Positions 1-6,785 of a stretch of DNA of 10,509 nt are shown one piece after another. The notes beneath the pieces are model-generated. The model did not search any database. It saw only the letters and a program-made list of their open reading frames with translations, and was not told where the DNA came from. Where the stretch lies: NCBI GenBank assembly GCA_016869915.1, contig VGDA01000085.1, positions 1 to 10,509 on the forward strand, read 5' to 3'. Every line of letters starts with the position of its first letter. The first letter of the stretch is position 1. The DNA comes from Alphaproteobacteria bacterium (GTDB lineage Bacteria > Pseudomonadota > Alphaproteobacteria > CACIAM-22H2). A program made the translations under genes and the position numbers.

Positions 1-1678
1 CATGGCGGGAGGCGGGATTGGACATGTTGGTGATCGTGCCGACCGGTTTCACGGACCGGGTGAGCGGGTTGATTTCCAGCACGACCCAGGCGTTTCCTGC
101 ACCACCTTGCGGCACCGTGAACAAGCCGCGCACGGTGCCGCCCGCGATCCGGTCCCCGGTGTTGCCCGACACGTCGAGCTTGCCGCCGGTGACGACCTTG
201 ACCGTCGCGTTCGAGAGGCTCGACAGCGAGGTGCCGCTGGACGACTGGTCGCCAAAATTATGGACGGTGGCGCGGTAGAGGCTGTCGGCCGGGAGGTTCG
301 TCGTCGTCAGGCCGTTTATTGCGATGACCTCGGATCCGCCCACGCCCCGCCGGTCGCTGCCCAGCCGGATGAATGGCGCAGAGTTGTAGCTGCCGGGATT
401 GGTGAAGAAGACATGCGCCCTGCCGCCGGCACCATCCGGAGCGGTCATGTGCAGGTCGAGGTCGGCGACGTTCGTCCAGCCGAGCTGGATCGCGAGCGGC
501 AGCACGACGTTCTGCGGCAGCGTGGCGTTCAGCTGCGCCTGGCGCGCGACCTCGGGCAGGGTGAAGCCCGCGTTCGTCGCCGTGGCAGTGGAGGTCCCTT
601 GGGCAAGCTGCTGCTCGTTCGCCTGCTGCACCGCCAGGCGCACCGCCGAGCCAAGATCGACGACCATCGCGCCGAGATTCGGCGGCATGGGAGGCGCGAA
701 GGCGGAAGCGGCCGGAACGATCGGAGGGGGCGCCGCCTGTGGCGGCGGGACCGGGGCTCCGGGCTCGATCGACGCCGCGGCTGCCGCGCTTGCAGGACCG
801 GGCTCGGGGACAGGCGCCGGCCCGGGCCCCGGACCTGCGCCCGGCGCCGGGGCGGCAGAAGGTGCAGCCTGGCCCTGCTGCTGCTGCGGGGCTGCAGCCT
901 GGCCGCCCCCCTGGGCCTGCTGCGCCGCCGGCGCAGCGGGCGATGGCGGCGGCGCGCCGCGGCTCTGAAGCGAGGCGCCGAGCTGCTGGATGCGCGCCTG
1001 GTCGATGCGGGCGGGCGGCGGGGGCGCGACGGTCGGTGCCGCCACCGTCGTGCCGAACCCGGCGCGCGTGATCTCCACGGCCTGGCTCGGCGGTGCCGCG
1101 TTGGCGAAGACCGCGATGCGGCCGACGCGCTGGCCTTCCTCCATGGCGCGCGGGCCCGGGCCGAGCAGGACGACGAAGGTCTCGCCGCGCGCGTTGACCT
1201 CGCCGCCCACGATGGTGCCACGGATTCCTATCGTGGCGACCGGCGTCCTGACGCGCATCGCATCAGGGCCCGCAGCCGCCACCTTCCCGCTGATCATCCG
1301 GAATGCACCGCGCGCGACCGTCGCGGTGAGGCGCCCGGCGCCGCCAGCGGGGCTGTAGACGAACTCGTCGATGGTAAGGCGAGCGTCGGGGCCGATCGTG
1401 AAGACGGTCTCGTCAGCCAGCAGGATCTGCAGACCTGCCCCGGGACCTGATTCGATCGCGTCGCCGAGGAACAGCGGCGATCCGCTCGTGACCACCGTCC
1501 CGACTTGGCGCACGAGCGTGGTCGGCGCCGGCCCAAGCGCCGCAAGCTGCACCGCCCCGCGAACCGCCGCCGCCGTGCCGACGCGACCGTCGCCTAGCTG
1601 CTGCGCGCTGGCGGGCGGGGCTATGATGCTCACGCAGAACGCGAAGGCCATAGCGAGGGCGACTACGGGTCTGGACAT
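1..1678 (-). CDS. Secreted FecR-domain protein with Pro/Ala/Gln-rich linker and YfaP-like C-terminal domain (partial, C-terminus off the window)
   Basis: The frame is open for 559 codons from an ATG at 1678 to the window edge, so the stop is not seen. Residues 1-25 form a Sec signal peptide (MSRPVV start, hydrophobic core, cleavage after PPASA); there is no lipobox. Residues 34-160 match the FecR domain, with the ligand-sensing style motifs GDAIESG, LADETVFTIGPDARL and RTPVATIGIRGT. Residues 212-332 are low-complexity Pro/Ala/Gln/Gly, including a QQQQ run. Residues 394-500 (LGWTNVADLDLHMTAPDG, then SLYRATVHNFG) resemble the YfaP/DUF2135 fold, which is an inference. FecR domains are best known in anti-sigma regulators, but this one lacks a membrane anchor and is exported, so a periplasmic or surface role is more likely. 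It is divergent from the SlaM-like gene, 188 bases apart. The C-terminal segment GNAWVVLEINPLT looks like a domain end, so few residues may be missing. Confidence 0.9.
   Translation of the reverse strand, partial: MSRPVVALAMAFAFCVSIIAPPASAQQLGDGRVGTAAAVRGAVQLAALGPAPTTLVRQVGTVVTSGSPLFLGDAIESGPGAGLQILLADETVFTIGPDARLTIDEFVYSPAGGAGRLTATVARGAFRMISGKVAAAGPDAMRVRTPVATIGIRGTIVGGEVNARGETFVVLLGPGPRAMEEGQRVGRIAVFANAAPPSQAVEITRAGFGTTVAAPTVAPPPPARIDQARIQQLGASLQSRGAPPPSPAAPAAQQAQGGGQAAAPQQQQGQAAPSAAPAPGAGPGPGPAPVPEPGPASAAAAASIEPGAPVPPPQAAPPPIVPAASAFAPPMPPNLGAMVVDLGSAVRLAVQQANEQQLAQGTSTATATNAGFTLPEVARQAQLNATLPQNVVLPLAIQLGWTNVADLDLHMTAPDGAGGRAHVFFTNPGSYNSAPFIRLGSDRRGVGGSEVIAINGLTTTNLPADSLYRATVHNFGDQSSSGTSLSSLSNATVKVVTGGKLDVSGNTGDRIAGGTVRGLFTVPQGGAGNAWVVLEINPLTRSVKPVGTITNMSNPASRH
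683..1045 (-). repeat. Pro/Ala/Gln/Gly low-complexity linker inside the FecR-domain gene
   Basis: Codons for residues 212-332 of the FecR-domain protein encode mostly P, A, Q and G. They include PPPP-like runs, a QQQQ tract from CAG repeats, and a 12-base direct repeat (TGCAGCCTGGCC on the + strand) at 863-874 and 893-904. This is probably a flexible spacer between the FecR and C-terminal domains. The CAG and GC-rich repeats make it a likely site of length variation between strains. Confidence 0.75.
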
Positions 1679-1866
1679 CGGATTTCGCCTGTTGCTGAAG
1701 CTTTCGGAAACGCCACTAGACGTCGCCTACCGGACAGCCGGACCACCGTTTGTTACAGCAGCACGCGGCACGCCGCAGCGAGGCGCGAGATGTTTCCAGA
1801 ATGGTCGGAGTTTGGCGCAGGTTGCACATCGAAGCCCGATCTTCCGTAGTAATTCCAGGGCACGAA
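1679..1866. promoter_or_regulatory. Divergent control region between FecR-domain and SlaM-like genes
   Basis: This 188-base gap lies between two outward-facing genes, so it must hold both promoters unless they are read from elsewhere. It is visibly AT-richer than the rest of the window. A possible -35 for the rightward gene is TTGCAC at 1822-1827, with TAGTAA-like sequence at 1847-1852, but the spacing is long and the match poor. I cannot name a specific operator. Confidence 0.4.
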
Positions 1867-3312
1867 ATGCACCCTGATTCTAGCCCGGACGATCGCATCG
1901 TGGAACACAAAAGCAGCAGGCTCGGGCCAGCGATCGCGCTGCTGCTCCCGACGCTTCAGGCGCTCGTGGCCTCCGCGCAGCCATCCCAGCCCGAGCGCGC
2001 CCCGGAACGTATCCAGCAGCAACTCGGGACCGAGGGCGAGGGAATCGATTCGTCCCGCCAGCGAGCGATACCTGCCGGGCCGCCCGTCACCTACGAGGAA
2101 CTGCTGCGCAACCCCGACGACGTCGCGCTCAACATCCGCTTCGTGCAGCAGCGCGTCGCGCAGGGCGACCTCAAGAGCGCAGTGACGACGCTGGAGCGCA
2201 TCATGCTGCTCGCGCCCGCCACCGCGGAGATCCGCCTCCTCTACGCGATCGTGCTCTTCAGGCTCGACAACATCCAGGAGGCCGAGCGCGAGCTGCGGGC
2301 GCTGGACGCGGGCCAGCTGGCGCCGGAATCCCGCGCCGAGGCCAGGCGCTACCTCGACGAGATCGCCAAGCGCAGCAAGACGACGCGCGTCACCTACTCG
2401 CTCGGGACCGGCCTCGAATACAACAGCAACCGGAACGCGTTCCCCAGGGAGAAGGTCAACCTCGTCGGGGACGTGCCCTTCCAGGCGACCCCGCACCGCA
2501 AGAGCGACATCAGCCAGCTCCTGCTCGGCACGATCGGGATACGCCACGACCTCGGGCACCAGGACGAGCATGAGCTCGTCTTCAACGCGGTCGGCTATGC
2601 CGCAAACCAGGTGGAGATCGACACCCAGGACCTCGGTGCCCTCAGCCTTGAGGGTGGGGCCTCGCTGAAGCTCGCCGATGGCCTTTCCGTCTCGCCACTG
2701 CTGACCCACTCGCGGGTCAGGCTCGACTACCAACCCTATCTCTATTCGTCGGGGGCGAAGCTGCGTGTCGACTGGTCGCCCGTGCGGTCCGTGGACCTGT
2801 ACGCATCCGCATGGGCGCAGACACAGACGTTCCAGGCAACGTCCTCCGCGGCCACTGCGCCGGCGCGAAGCGGCGGCCGCTACGACTTCGAGCTAGGCGG
2901 AGCCTGGTCCTTCGCGCCTTCGCATCGCCTTGGCGCCAGCCTGGCCGCGACGCGCAAGGCGGCGCAGGAATCCTACAACGCCTTTGGTGGCCACGAGGCA
3001 TCGCTTAGCCATCTCTGGCTGCTGGGCGACGGCCAGTTCGTCGCGACATCCGTGTCCATCGGCACGGACAGCTACATCGAGCCGGAGACATCGATCGCCT
3101 CCTTCGCCCGGCGCGACGACAATCGTCGCTACCGGACCGGCTACACGCTTCCGCTCGGCAACCTGTTCGGCTGGATCGGCCAGGACGTGGCGACATCCCT
3201 CGAGGGGGTCACGCTGACCTTCTCCGCCGAGCATTTCGCGGCCCGGTCGAACATCCCGAACTACGACTACTCGAATCTCCGCCTGCAGACGCTGCTGGTG
3301 AAGCGCTTCTGA
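1867..3312 (+). CDS. SlaM-like outer-membrane beta-barrel protein with N-terminal TPR region
   Basis: This 481-residue protein resembles the surface lipoprotein assembly modifier family (Slam, DUF560 barrel), which moves lipoproteins or small proteins across the outer membrane. The signal-like hydrophobic stretch LGPAIALLLPTLQALVASA is followed by a TPR helical region around residues 74-155 (VQQRVAQGDLKSAVTTLERI, then LFRLDNIQEAERELRAL). After the junction RVTYSLGTGLEYNSNRN, alternating polar/hydrophobic strands run to a terminal phenylalanine (LLVKRF), the usual signature of BAM-assembled barrels. The length fits known Slams (about 480-500). The start is uncertain: ATG 1867 has AGGG 6 bases upstream. 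GTG 1900 would give a more typical 26-residue signal peptide ending ASA-Q. An ATG at 1750 would add a long charged leader and is unlikely. The gene is divergent from the FecR-domain gene and convergent with the IalB-family lipoprotein gene. Confidence 0.82.
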   Translation: MHPDSSPDDRIVEHKSSRLGPAIALLLPTLQALVASAQPSQPERAPERIQQQLGTEGEGIDSSRQRAIPAGPPVTYEELLRNPDDVALNIRFVQQRVAQGDLKSAVTTLERIMLLAPATAEIRLLYAIVLFRLDNIQEAERELRALDAGQLAPESRAEARRYLDEIAKRSKTTRVTYSLGTGLEYNSNRNAFPREKVNLVGDVPFQATPHRKSDISQLLLGTIGIRHDLGHQDEHELVFNAVGYAANQVEIDTQDLGALSLEGGASLKLADGLSVSPLLTHSRVRLDYQPYLYSSGAKLRVDWSPVRSVDLYASAWAQTQTFQATSSAATAPARSGGRYDFELGGAWSFAPSHRLGASLAATRKAAQESYNAFGGHEASLSHLWLLGDGQFVATSVSIGTDSYIEPETSIASFARRDDNRRYRTGYTLPLGNLFGWIGQDVATSLEGVTLTFSAEHFAARSNIPNYDYSNLRLQTLLVKRF

Positions 3313-3334
3313 GCGCGCCATCGGCGTGGCGCGT
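3313..3334. terminator. Hairpin directly after the SlaM-like stop codon
   Basis: GCGCGCCA (3313-3320) pairs with TGGCGCGT (3327-3334) around a 6-base loop, giving 8 pairs including one G-T at the base. It begins at the first base after the TGA, in the 62-base gap between convergent genes. There is no T-run on either strand, so it is terminator-like or an mRNA 3'-end protector, not a classic intrinsic terminator. Confidence 0.4.
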
Positions 3335-3374
3335 GATCCACGTCGCGGACCGGTTCACACCGGGCGGTCACGTG

Positions 3375-4025
3375 CTAGCGCAGGCCACATGCCGCGTTGG
3401 CGGCGTCGAGCGCCTCGCCGAACCTGGCGAGGTCGAAGCTGTCCTGGTTGGTCGCGTTGGCTGGCCCGACGCTCACGACCTCGAGGCGCTTGCCTCCGCG
3501 CAGCGCCGCGACGAGCGCGCGTCCTGCCGCCGCGTCGCGCGCATGGGCTATCTCCGGCTCCAGAGCGGTGCGCCGCACGAGCGTGGCGACCTGGCGACCA
3601 TCGACCGAAATCGTGACCTCGCGCCCCGCGGCGAGTTCCCAGCCGGCACGGAAGGAAACCTCGTCGCGAACCGGGCCGGCGCTGCGCTGCGCCACCACCA
3701 GGGCCACGGCTTCCTTCCTGCGCTGGACGGGGGCGCTGCGCGCGGCGGGCGGCGATGCGGCGACATCGGCGATGCGCGTCGGCAACTGGATCGACGAGGC
3801 AGGAGTCGCGGAGACGAAGCAGGCGCGCCGCCCGGGATAGCCCGCCTGCGCCGCTGCCCAGGCCCCGAAGCGCCCGATCTCGCGCGCGTCCTTGGTCGCC
3901 TCGGCGAGCGCGAGCTCGACGGCGACCGGGAGGACCACGACGAAGGGCGCGGCCTGCTGCAGTCTGCATCCGGCCAACGCAGACGCGAGCGCGATCGGTA
4001 TCGCGGCGATCCTCAGGCTGCGCAT
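3375..4025 (-). CDS. IalB-family (invasion-associated locus B) protein with lipoprotein signal
   Basis: This 216-residue protein has a lipoprotein signal: MRSLR, a hydrophobic core, then the lipobox LAGC with Cys20. The mature part follows the IalB family pattern: GRFGAWAA...CFVSATP (residues 51-74), VRDEVSFRAGW, a short beta segment VTISVDG, RALVAALRGGKRLEVVSV, and a C-terminal FGEALDAANAAC. Cys69 and Cys213 sit where family members carry a conserved pair and could form a disulfide. IalB proteins are periplasmic or envelope proteins linked to host-cell interaction in Bartonella and are widespread in alphaproteobacteria, where their molecular role is unclear. The start ATG has GGAG 8 bases upstream. 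The gene converges with the SlaM-like gene 62 bases away and follows the hypothetical gene on the same strand after 198 bases. Family assignment is by eye. Confidence 0.75.
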   Translation of the reverse strand: MRSLRIAAIPIALASALAGCRLQQAAPFVVVLPVAVELALAEATKDAREIGRFGAWAAAQAGYPGRRACFVSATPASSIQLPTRIADVAASPPAARSAPVQRRKEAVALVVAQRSAGPVRDEVSFRAGWELAAGREVTISVDGRQVATLVRRTALEPEIAHARDAAAGRALVAALRGGKRLEVVSVGPANATNQDSFDLARFGEALDAANAACGLR

Positions 4026-4223
4026 GCCAGTCCACTCCCACTGCGAAGATCGATTGGTCGGGACGACGCCCCGGAGAACATGTTCCCGAGCAAGCGACCT
4101 CGAGGGGCGGAAGGACTGGCCCGGGATTGCCTGCGCGTGGACGCGTCAAGATGAGTCGATTCGCCCCGATTGCGCCAGCGATTCATCCGCTCCGGATGCA
4201 GCGCCCCGATCACGTTCCGGACG
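4026..4223 (-). promoter_or_regulatory. Leader region of the IalB-family gene
   Basis: This 198-base gap separates the unrecognised gene from the IalB-family gene and has no convincing open frame. It holds a small hairpin near the upstream gene's stop and a perfect 10-base palindrome GAACATGTTC at 4076-4085, 50 bases before the ATG. A TTGACG hexamer (minus strand, 4149-4144) could be a -35, but no good -10 is at the right distance. A separate promoter here is plausible, not shown. Confidence 0.3.
4184..4198 (-). terminator. Small hairpin downstream of the unrecognised gene
   Basis: CATCCG (4184-4189) and CGGATG (4193-4198) form a perfect 6-bp stem with a 3-base loop, starting 25 bases after the TGA of the upstream gene. 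No T-run follows, so it may be only a weak or Rho-assisted terminator. Confidence 0.3.
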
Positions 4224-4775
4224 TCAGACTGCCGGCTTTCCCTTGCCCCCGAGCCATGCCACGTCCTCGCCAAGCAAGCCGACGATGGCCGGTGGAGCCT
4301 CTATCGCCGCATGTGGCATGGCCGCTTCCCCATCCGCCGCATCGGCGGTGTCGTCGATACCCAGGACGAGCACCGGCTCCTGCTCCTCGGCGAACTCCAC
4401 GACCGGAGGACCGCTCCCGGCGCGCGCGATGTCGAGGCCCTTGAGCGGATCCGAGTAGGCGATCGGGCGACCATCGACCAGGAGGGTCTCGTGGCCGACC
4501 TGGAGGCGGACGAACGCCTCCTGTCGCTGGCGCAGGGCCCGCCTGATCTCGTGCAGGTTCGTCCAGACCATCGCCCCGGCCCAGCCATCTCCGGCGGCGA
4601 CCGAGCCCTGGATGTTGCCCTCGGCATCGACAACGTCGAGGAAGTAGTGCTCGCGCTGGTGCACAAGGCCGACAGGCCGATAGAAATCCACTACCGCGGC
4701 TGGCGCGTGCGCGCACGCTGCCAGGATGCGGGTCAGCCGCGCGCGCGACACGTTTATCTCGCTAAGGACCAGCAC
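4224..4775 (-). CDS. Unrecognised 183-residue protein with GTG start
   Basis: I do not recognise this family. The start is well supported: GTG at 4775 is preceded by a perfect AGGAGG with a 6-base gap, and the frame has strong G/C preference at third codon positions. The product begins MLVLSEINVSRARLTRIL and has no clear signal peptide or membrane segment, so it is probably cytoplasmic. It mixes helix (EIRRALRQRQEAFVRLQV, residues 76-93) with beta-like stretches (HYFLDVVDAEGNIQGSVAAG, residues 43-62; ETLLVDGRPIAYSDPLKGLD, residues 96-115). The C-terminus is Ala/Pro/Gly-rich. It lies 168 bases downstream of the ABC binding-protein gene on the same strand, so it could be read from that operon, but the gap holds a hairpin and the gene may have its own promoter. 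The frame is open upstream to 4898, but that extension lacks a ribosome site and starts inside a hairpin. Confidence 0.65.
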   Translation of the reverse strand: MLVLSEINVSRARLTRILAACAHAPAAVVDFYRPVGLVHQREHYFLDVVDAEGNIQGSVAAGDGWAGAMVWTNLHEIRRALRQRQEAFVRLQVGHETLLVDGRPIAYSDPLKGLDIARAGSGPPVVEFAEEQEPVLVLGIDDTADAADGEAAMPHAAIEAPPAIVGLLGEDVAWLGGKGKPAV

Positions 4776-4781
4776 GCAATT

Positions 4782-4787
4782 CCTCCT
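4782..4787 (-). promoter_or_regulatory. Perfect Shine-Dalgarno AGGAGG that fixes the GTG start
   Basis: The plus strand reads CCTCCT here, so the minus-strand message has AGGAGG six bases before GTG 4775. It is the strongest ribosome binding site in the window and decides the start against the upstream ATG codons. Confidence 0.8.
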
Positions 4788-4879
4788 CGGGACCTTCGTC
4801 CCCGCCGCTCGTGCGGCAAGGCGTGGCGCCATCGCGCCAAGGCTCGAGAAGGAAGGATCGATGCAGGTCACGGAGCGAG

Positions 4880-4907
4880 CCACCGCTATCGGATCCATAG
4901 CGGGTGG
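4880..4907 (-). terminator. Bulged 10-bp hairpin after the ABC binding-protein gene
   Basis: Arms 4880-4889 and 4897-4907 pair as a 7-bp perfect stem (CCGCTAT/ATAGCGG) plus three outer pairs around a single bulged G at 4904, with a 7-base loop. It starts 36 bases after the binding-protein stop. A GC palindrome CCCGGCCGGG at 4934-4943 lies between, immediately after the stop. No T-run follows; it could protect the 3' end of the ABC transcript or end it with Rho. Confidence 0.45.
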
Positions 4908-4943
4908 ATCAGCCCGCCAGGGGCGAGCAGGTGCCCGGCCGGG

Positions 4944-5969
4944 TCAGCCGCCCCCGGCCTTGCGCGCGAAGCGCTCGACGAAGGTCCTGGGCAGGTCCTC
5001 GTCGCGGACGTTCTTCAGCTCGTCGTCGAATTCCTTGAGCATGCCGAGCGCGCTCTTCATGCCATCGAGGCGGATGATGCCGTCGCGCGAATAGGTCTCG
5101 AGCGAGGCCTTCACCGCGCGCACGTAGAGCTCGCGGTCGCCGAGGTAGTAGGTCTCCGGCACCGACTTCGCGATGTCGTCGGGGCTCGCCGTCGCGATCC
5201 AGCGCAGCGCCTTGTGGAAGGCGTTGACGATGGCCTGGGTGGTGTTCGGGTGGCGTTCGATGAAGTCGTTGCGCATGTAGACGACCGCGGCCGGGTTGGC
5301 GCCGCCGAAGATCGCCCGCGTCCCGGCCTCGGTGCGCGTGTCGGCCATGACCACGATGTCGCCGTCGGTCTCGAGCTTCGAGATCACCGGGTCGAGGTTC
5401 GAGATCGCGTCGATCTCGCCCCTCTTCATGGCGGCGATCGCGCTCAGCCCGGTGCCGACGCCGACGAAGGCCGCATCCTTCGGGTTCGCGCCCGCCCTGG
5501 CCATCAGGAAGTTGACGAAGAAGTTGGTCGATGACCCCGGCGCGGTGACGCCGATCTTCGCGCCCTTGAGGTCGGCCGGGCCCTTGATCTGCGCCGCGCG
5601 GTCCTTGCGCACGGCCAGCACGATGCCCGGGAAGCGGCCGAGCTCGAGCACGGCGCGCACGTCCTGGCCCTTGGTCTGCATGCGGATCGTGTGCTCGTAG
5701 GCGCCGGTGACCAGGTCGACCGAGCCGCCGAGCAGCGCCTGCAGCGCGCGCGAGCCGCCGCCGAAGTCGTTGGTCTCGACCTGCAGCCCCTCCTCGCGGA
5801 AGAAGCCCCGCGTCTCCGCGATGGTCAGCGGCAGGTAGTAGAGCAGCGGCTTGCCGCCGACGCCGATCGTCAGCCTGGGCTTCTCCAGCGCCTGCGCGCC
5901 GGCGCCGGGCACGAGGGCGAGCGTGGCGAGCCCGGCCGCGCCGGCGGTGAACATCCTGCGTGTGGTCAT
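4944..5969 (-). CDS. ABC transporter substrate-binding protein, NitT/TauT (SsuA/NMT1-like) type
   Basis: This 341-residue protein is the periplasmic ligand receptor of the importer encoded just upstream. The N-terminus MTTRRMFTAGAAG carries a twin-arginine (TRRMF) Tat-like motif with cleavage probably after GAGAQA near residue 27. The mature protein shows the SsuA/NMT1-like pattern: YYLPLTIAETRGFFREEGLQ (44-63), GGSRALQALLGGSVDLVTGA (71-90), YEHTIRMQ, then a hinge and second lobe with DLKGAKIGVTAPGSST and MKRGEIDAISNLDPVI. Known relatives bind nitrate, taurine, alkanesulfonates or thiamine-precursor pyrimidines; the ligand cannot be chosen here. It is the last of three genes, 21 bases after the permease, with a purine-rich ribosome site (GGGAAGGA) of its own that suits the higher amount of binding protein usually needed. 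Confidence 0.95.
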   Translation of the reverse strand: MTTRRMFTAGAAGLATLALVPGAGAQALEKPRLTIGVGGKPLLYYLPLTIAETRGFFREEGLQVETNDFGGGSRALQALLGGSVDLVTGAYEHTIRMQTKGQDVRAVLELGRFPGIVLAVRKDRAAQIKGPADLKGAKIGVTAPGSSTNFFVNFLMARAGANPKDAAFVGVGTGLSAIAAMKRGEIDAISNLDPVISKLETDGDIVVMADTRTEAGTRAIFGGANPAAVVYMRNDFIERHPNTTQAIVNAFHKALRWIATASPDDIAKSVPETYYLGDRELYVRAVKASLETYSRDGIIRLDGMKSALGMLKEFDDELKNVRDEDLPRTFVERFARKAGGG

Positions 5970-5990
5970 GGTTTCCTTCCCTTCTCCAGT

Positions 5991-6785
5991 TCAGCCCTGC
6001 GCCGTCGTCGAGGCCTGCCCCGGGCGCCAGACGAGCAGGCGCTTCTCGATGGCGGTGACGACGGAATCGATGACGATGACGAAGACCGCGAGGATGAGCA
6101 TCCCCGCGAAGACGCCGGTGACGTCGAAGACGCTCTCGGCCTCGTGGATCTTGTAGCCGAGCCCGGCCGCCGAGCCGAGATACTCGCCCACGACGGCGCC
6201 GACCAGCGCGAAGCCCACCGCGGTGTGCAGCGAGGAGAACATCCAGGTCAGCGCCGCGGGCCAGTAGACATGGCGCAGCAGCTGGCGCTCGTTCATGCCG
6301 AGCATGCGCGCGTTGGCGAGGATCGTCGGGCTCACCTCGCGCACGCCCTGGTAGACGTTGAAGAACACGATGAAGAACACGAGGGTGAAGCCGAGCGCGA
6401 CCTTCGACCAGATGCCGAGGCCGAACCACAGCGCGAAGATCGGCGCGAGCACCACGCGCGGCAGCGCGTTCGCGGCCTTGATGTACGGGTCGAAGACCGC
6501 GGCGACGAGTTCGCCGCGCGCGAAGACGAAGCCGAAGACGATCCCGCCGACCGAGCCGATCGTGAAGGCCAGCACCGTCTCCAGCAGCGTGATGCCGAGG
6601 TGGCGCCAGATGCCGCCGCCCGCGAAGTCCTTCCAGACCCGCGCGAGCACGTCGAGCGGCGTCGAGAAGAAGAACGGGTCGAGCAGCTTGCGCCCGCCGA
6701 CCGGCACGGTCGTCAGCACGTGCCACGCCGCGAGCAGGACCAGCGCGACGGCGACGCGCAGCGCGAACAGGACGAGCCGGTTCAC
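5991..6785 (-). CDS. ABC transporter permease, NitT/TauT (SsuC-like) type
   Basis: This 264-residue inner-membrane subunit pairs with the ATPase upstream and the binding protein downstream. It has about six hydrophobic segments: near residues 5-25, 65-88, 107-125, 128-146, 187-207 and 225-247. The cytoplasmic EAA-type coupling loop is seen as ANARMLGMNERQLLRHVYWP (157-176), close to the family pattern. The start is GTG 6785, whose GTGA overlaps the TGA stop of the ATPase gene by 4 bases, a sign of translational coupling. The frame stays open far upstream, but only as antisense of the ATPase frame. The length is normal for SsuC-type permeases (about 250-280). Confidence 0.95.
   Translation of the reverse strand: MNRLVLFALRVAVALVLLAAWHVLTTVPVGGRKLLDPFFFSTPLDVLARVWKDFAGGGIWRHLGITLLETVLAFTIGSVGGIVFGFVFARGELVAAVFDPYIKAANALPRVVLAPIFALWFGLGIWSKVALGFTLVFFIVFFNVYQGVREVSPTILANARMLGMNERQLLRHVYWPAALTWMFSSLHTAVGFALVGAVVGEYLGSAAGLGYKIHEAESVFDVTGVFAGMLILAVFVIVIDSVVTAIEKRLLVWRPGQASTTAQG

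Noticed and set aside
2..1450. Long plus-strand open frame (482 codons) opposite the FecR-domain gene
   Set aside because: Its product is Arg/Gly/Ala-rich with no domain, while the minus strand gives a signal peptide and a recognisable FecR domain; it is a GC-driven antisense shadow.
4076..4085. GAACATGTTC as a LexA/SOS box
   Set aside because: Alphaproteobacterial LexA sites are direct repeats GTTC-N7-GTTC and the Gram-positive type needs a 4-base centre; neither fits.
4776..4898. ATG at 4898 as start of the unrecognised gene
   Set aside because: It lies inside the hairpin 4880-4907 and lacks a ribosome site, whereas GTG 4775 has a perfect AGGAGG.
4170..5534. Plus-strand open frame of 454 codons
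   Set aside because: It runs antisense through the unrecognised gene and the ABC binding-protein gene; the product is rich in Arg/Asp/His/Val with no family features.
4909..6726. Minus-strand open frame of 605 codons
   Set aside because: It is a frame-shifted shadow of the binding-protein and permease genes, with Arg/Ala-rich nonsense sequence.
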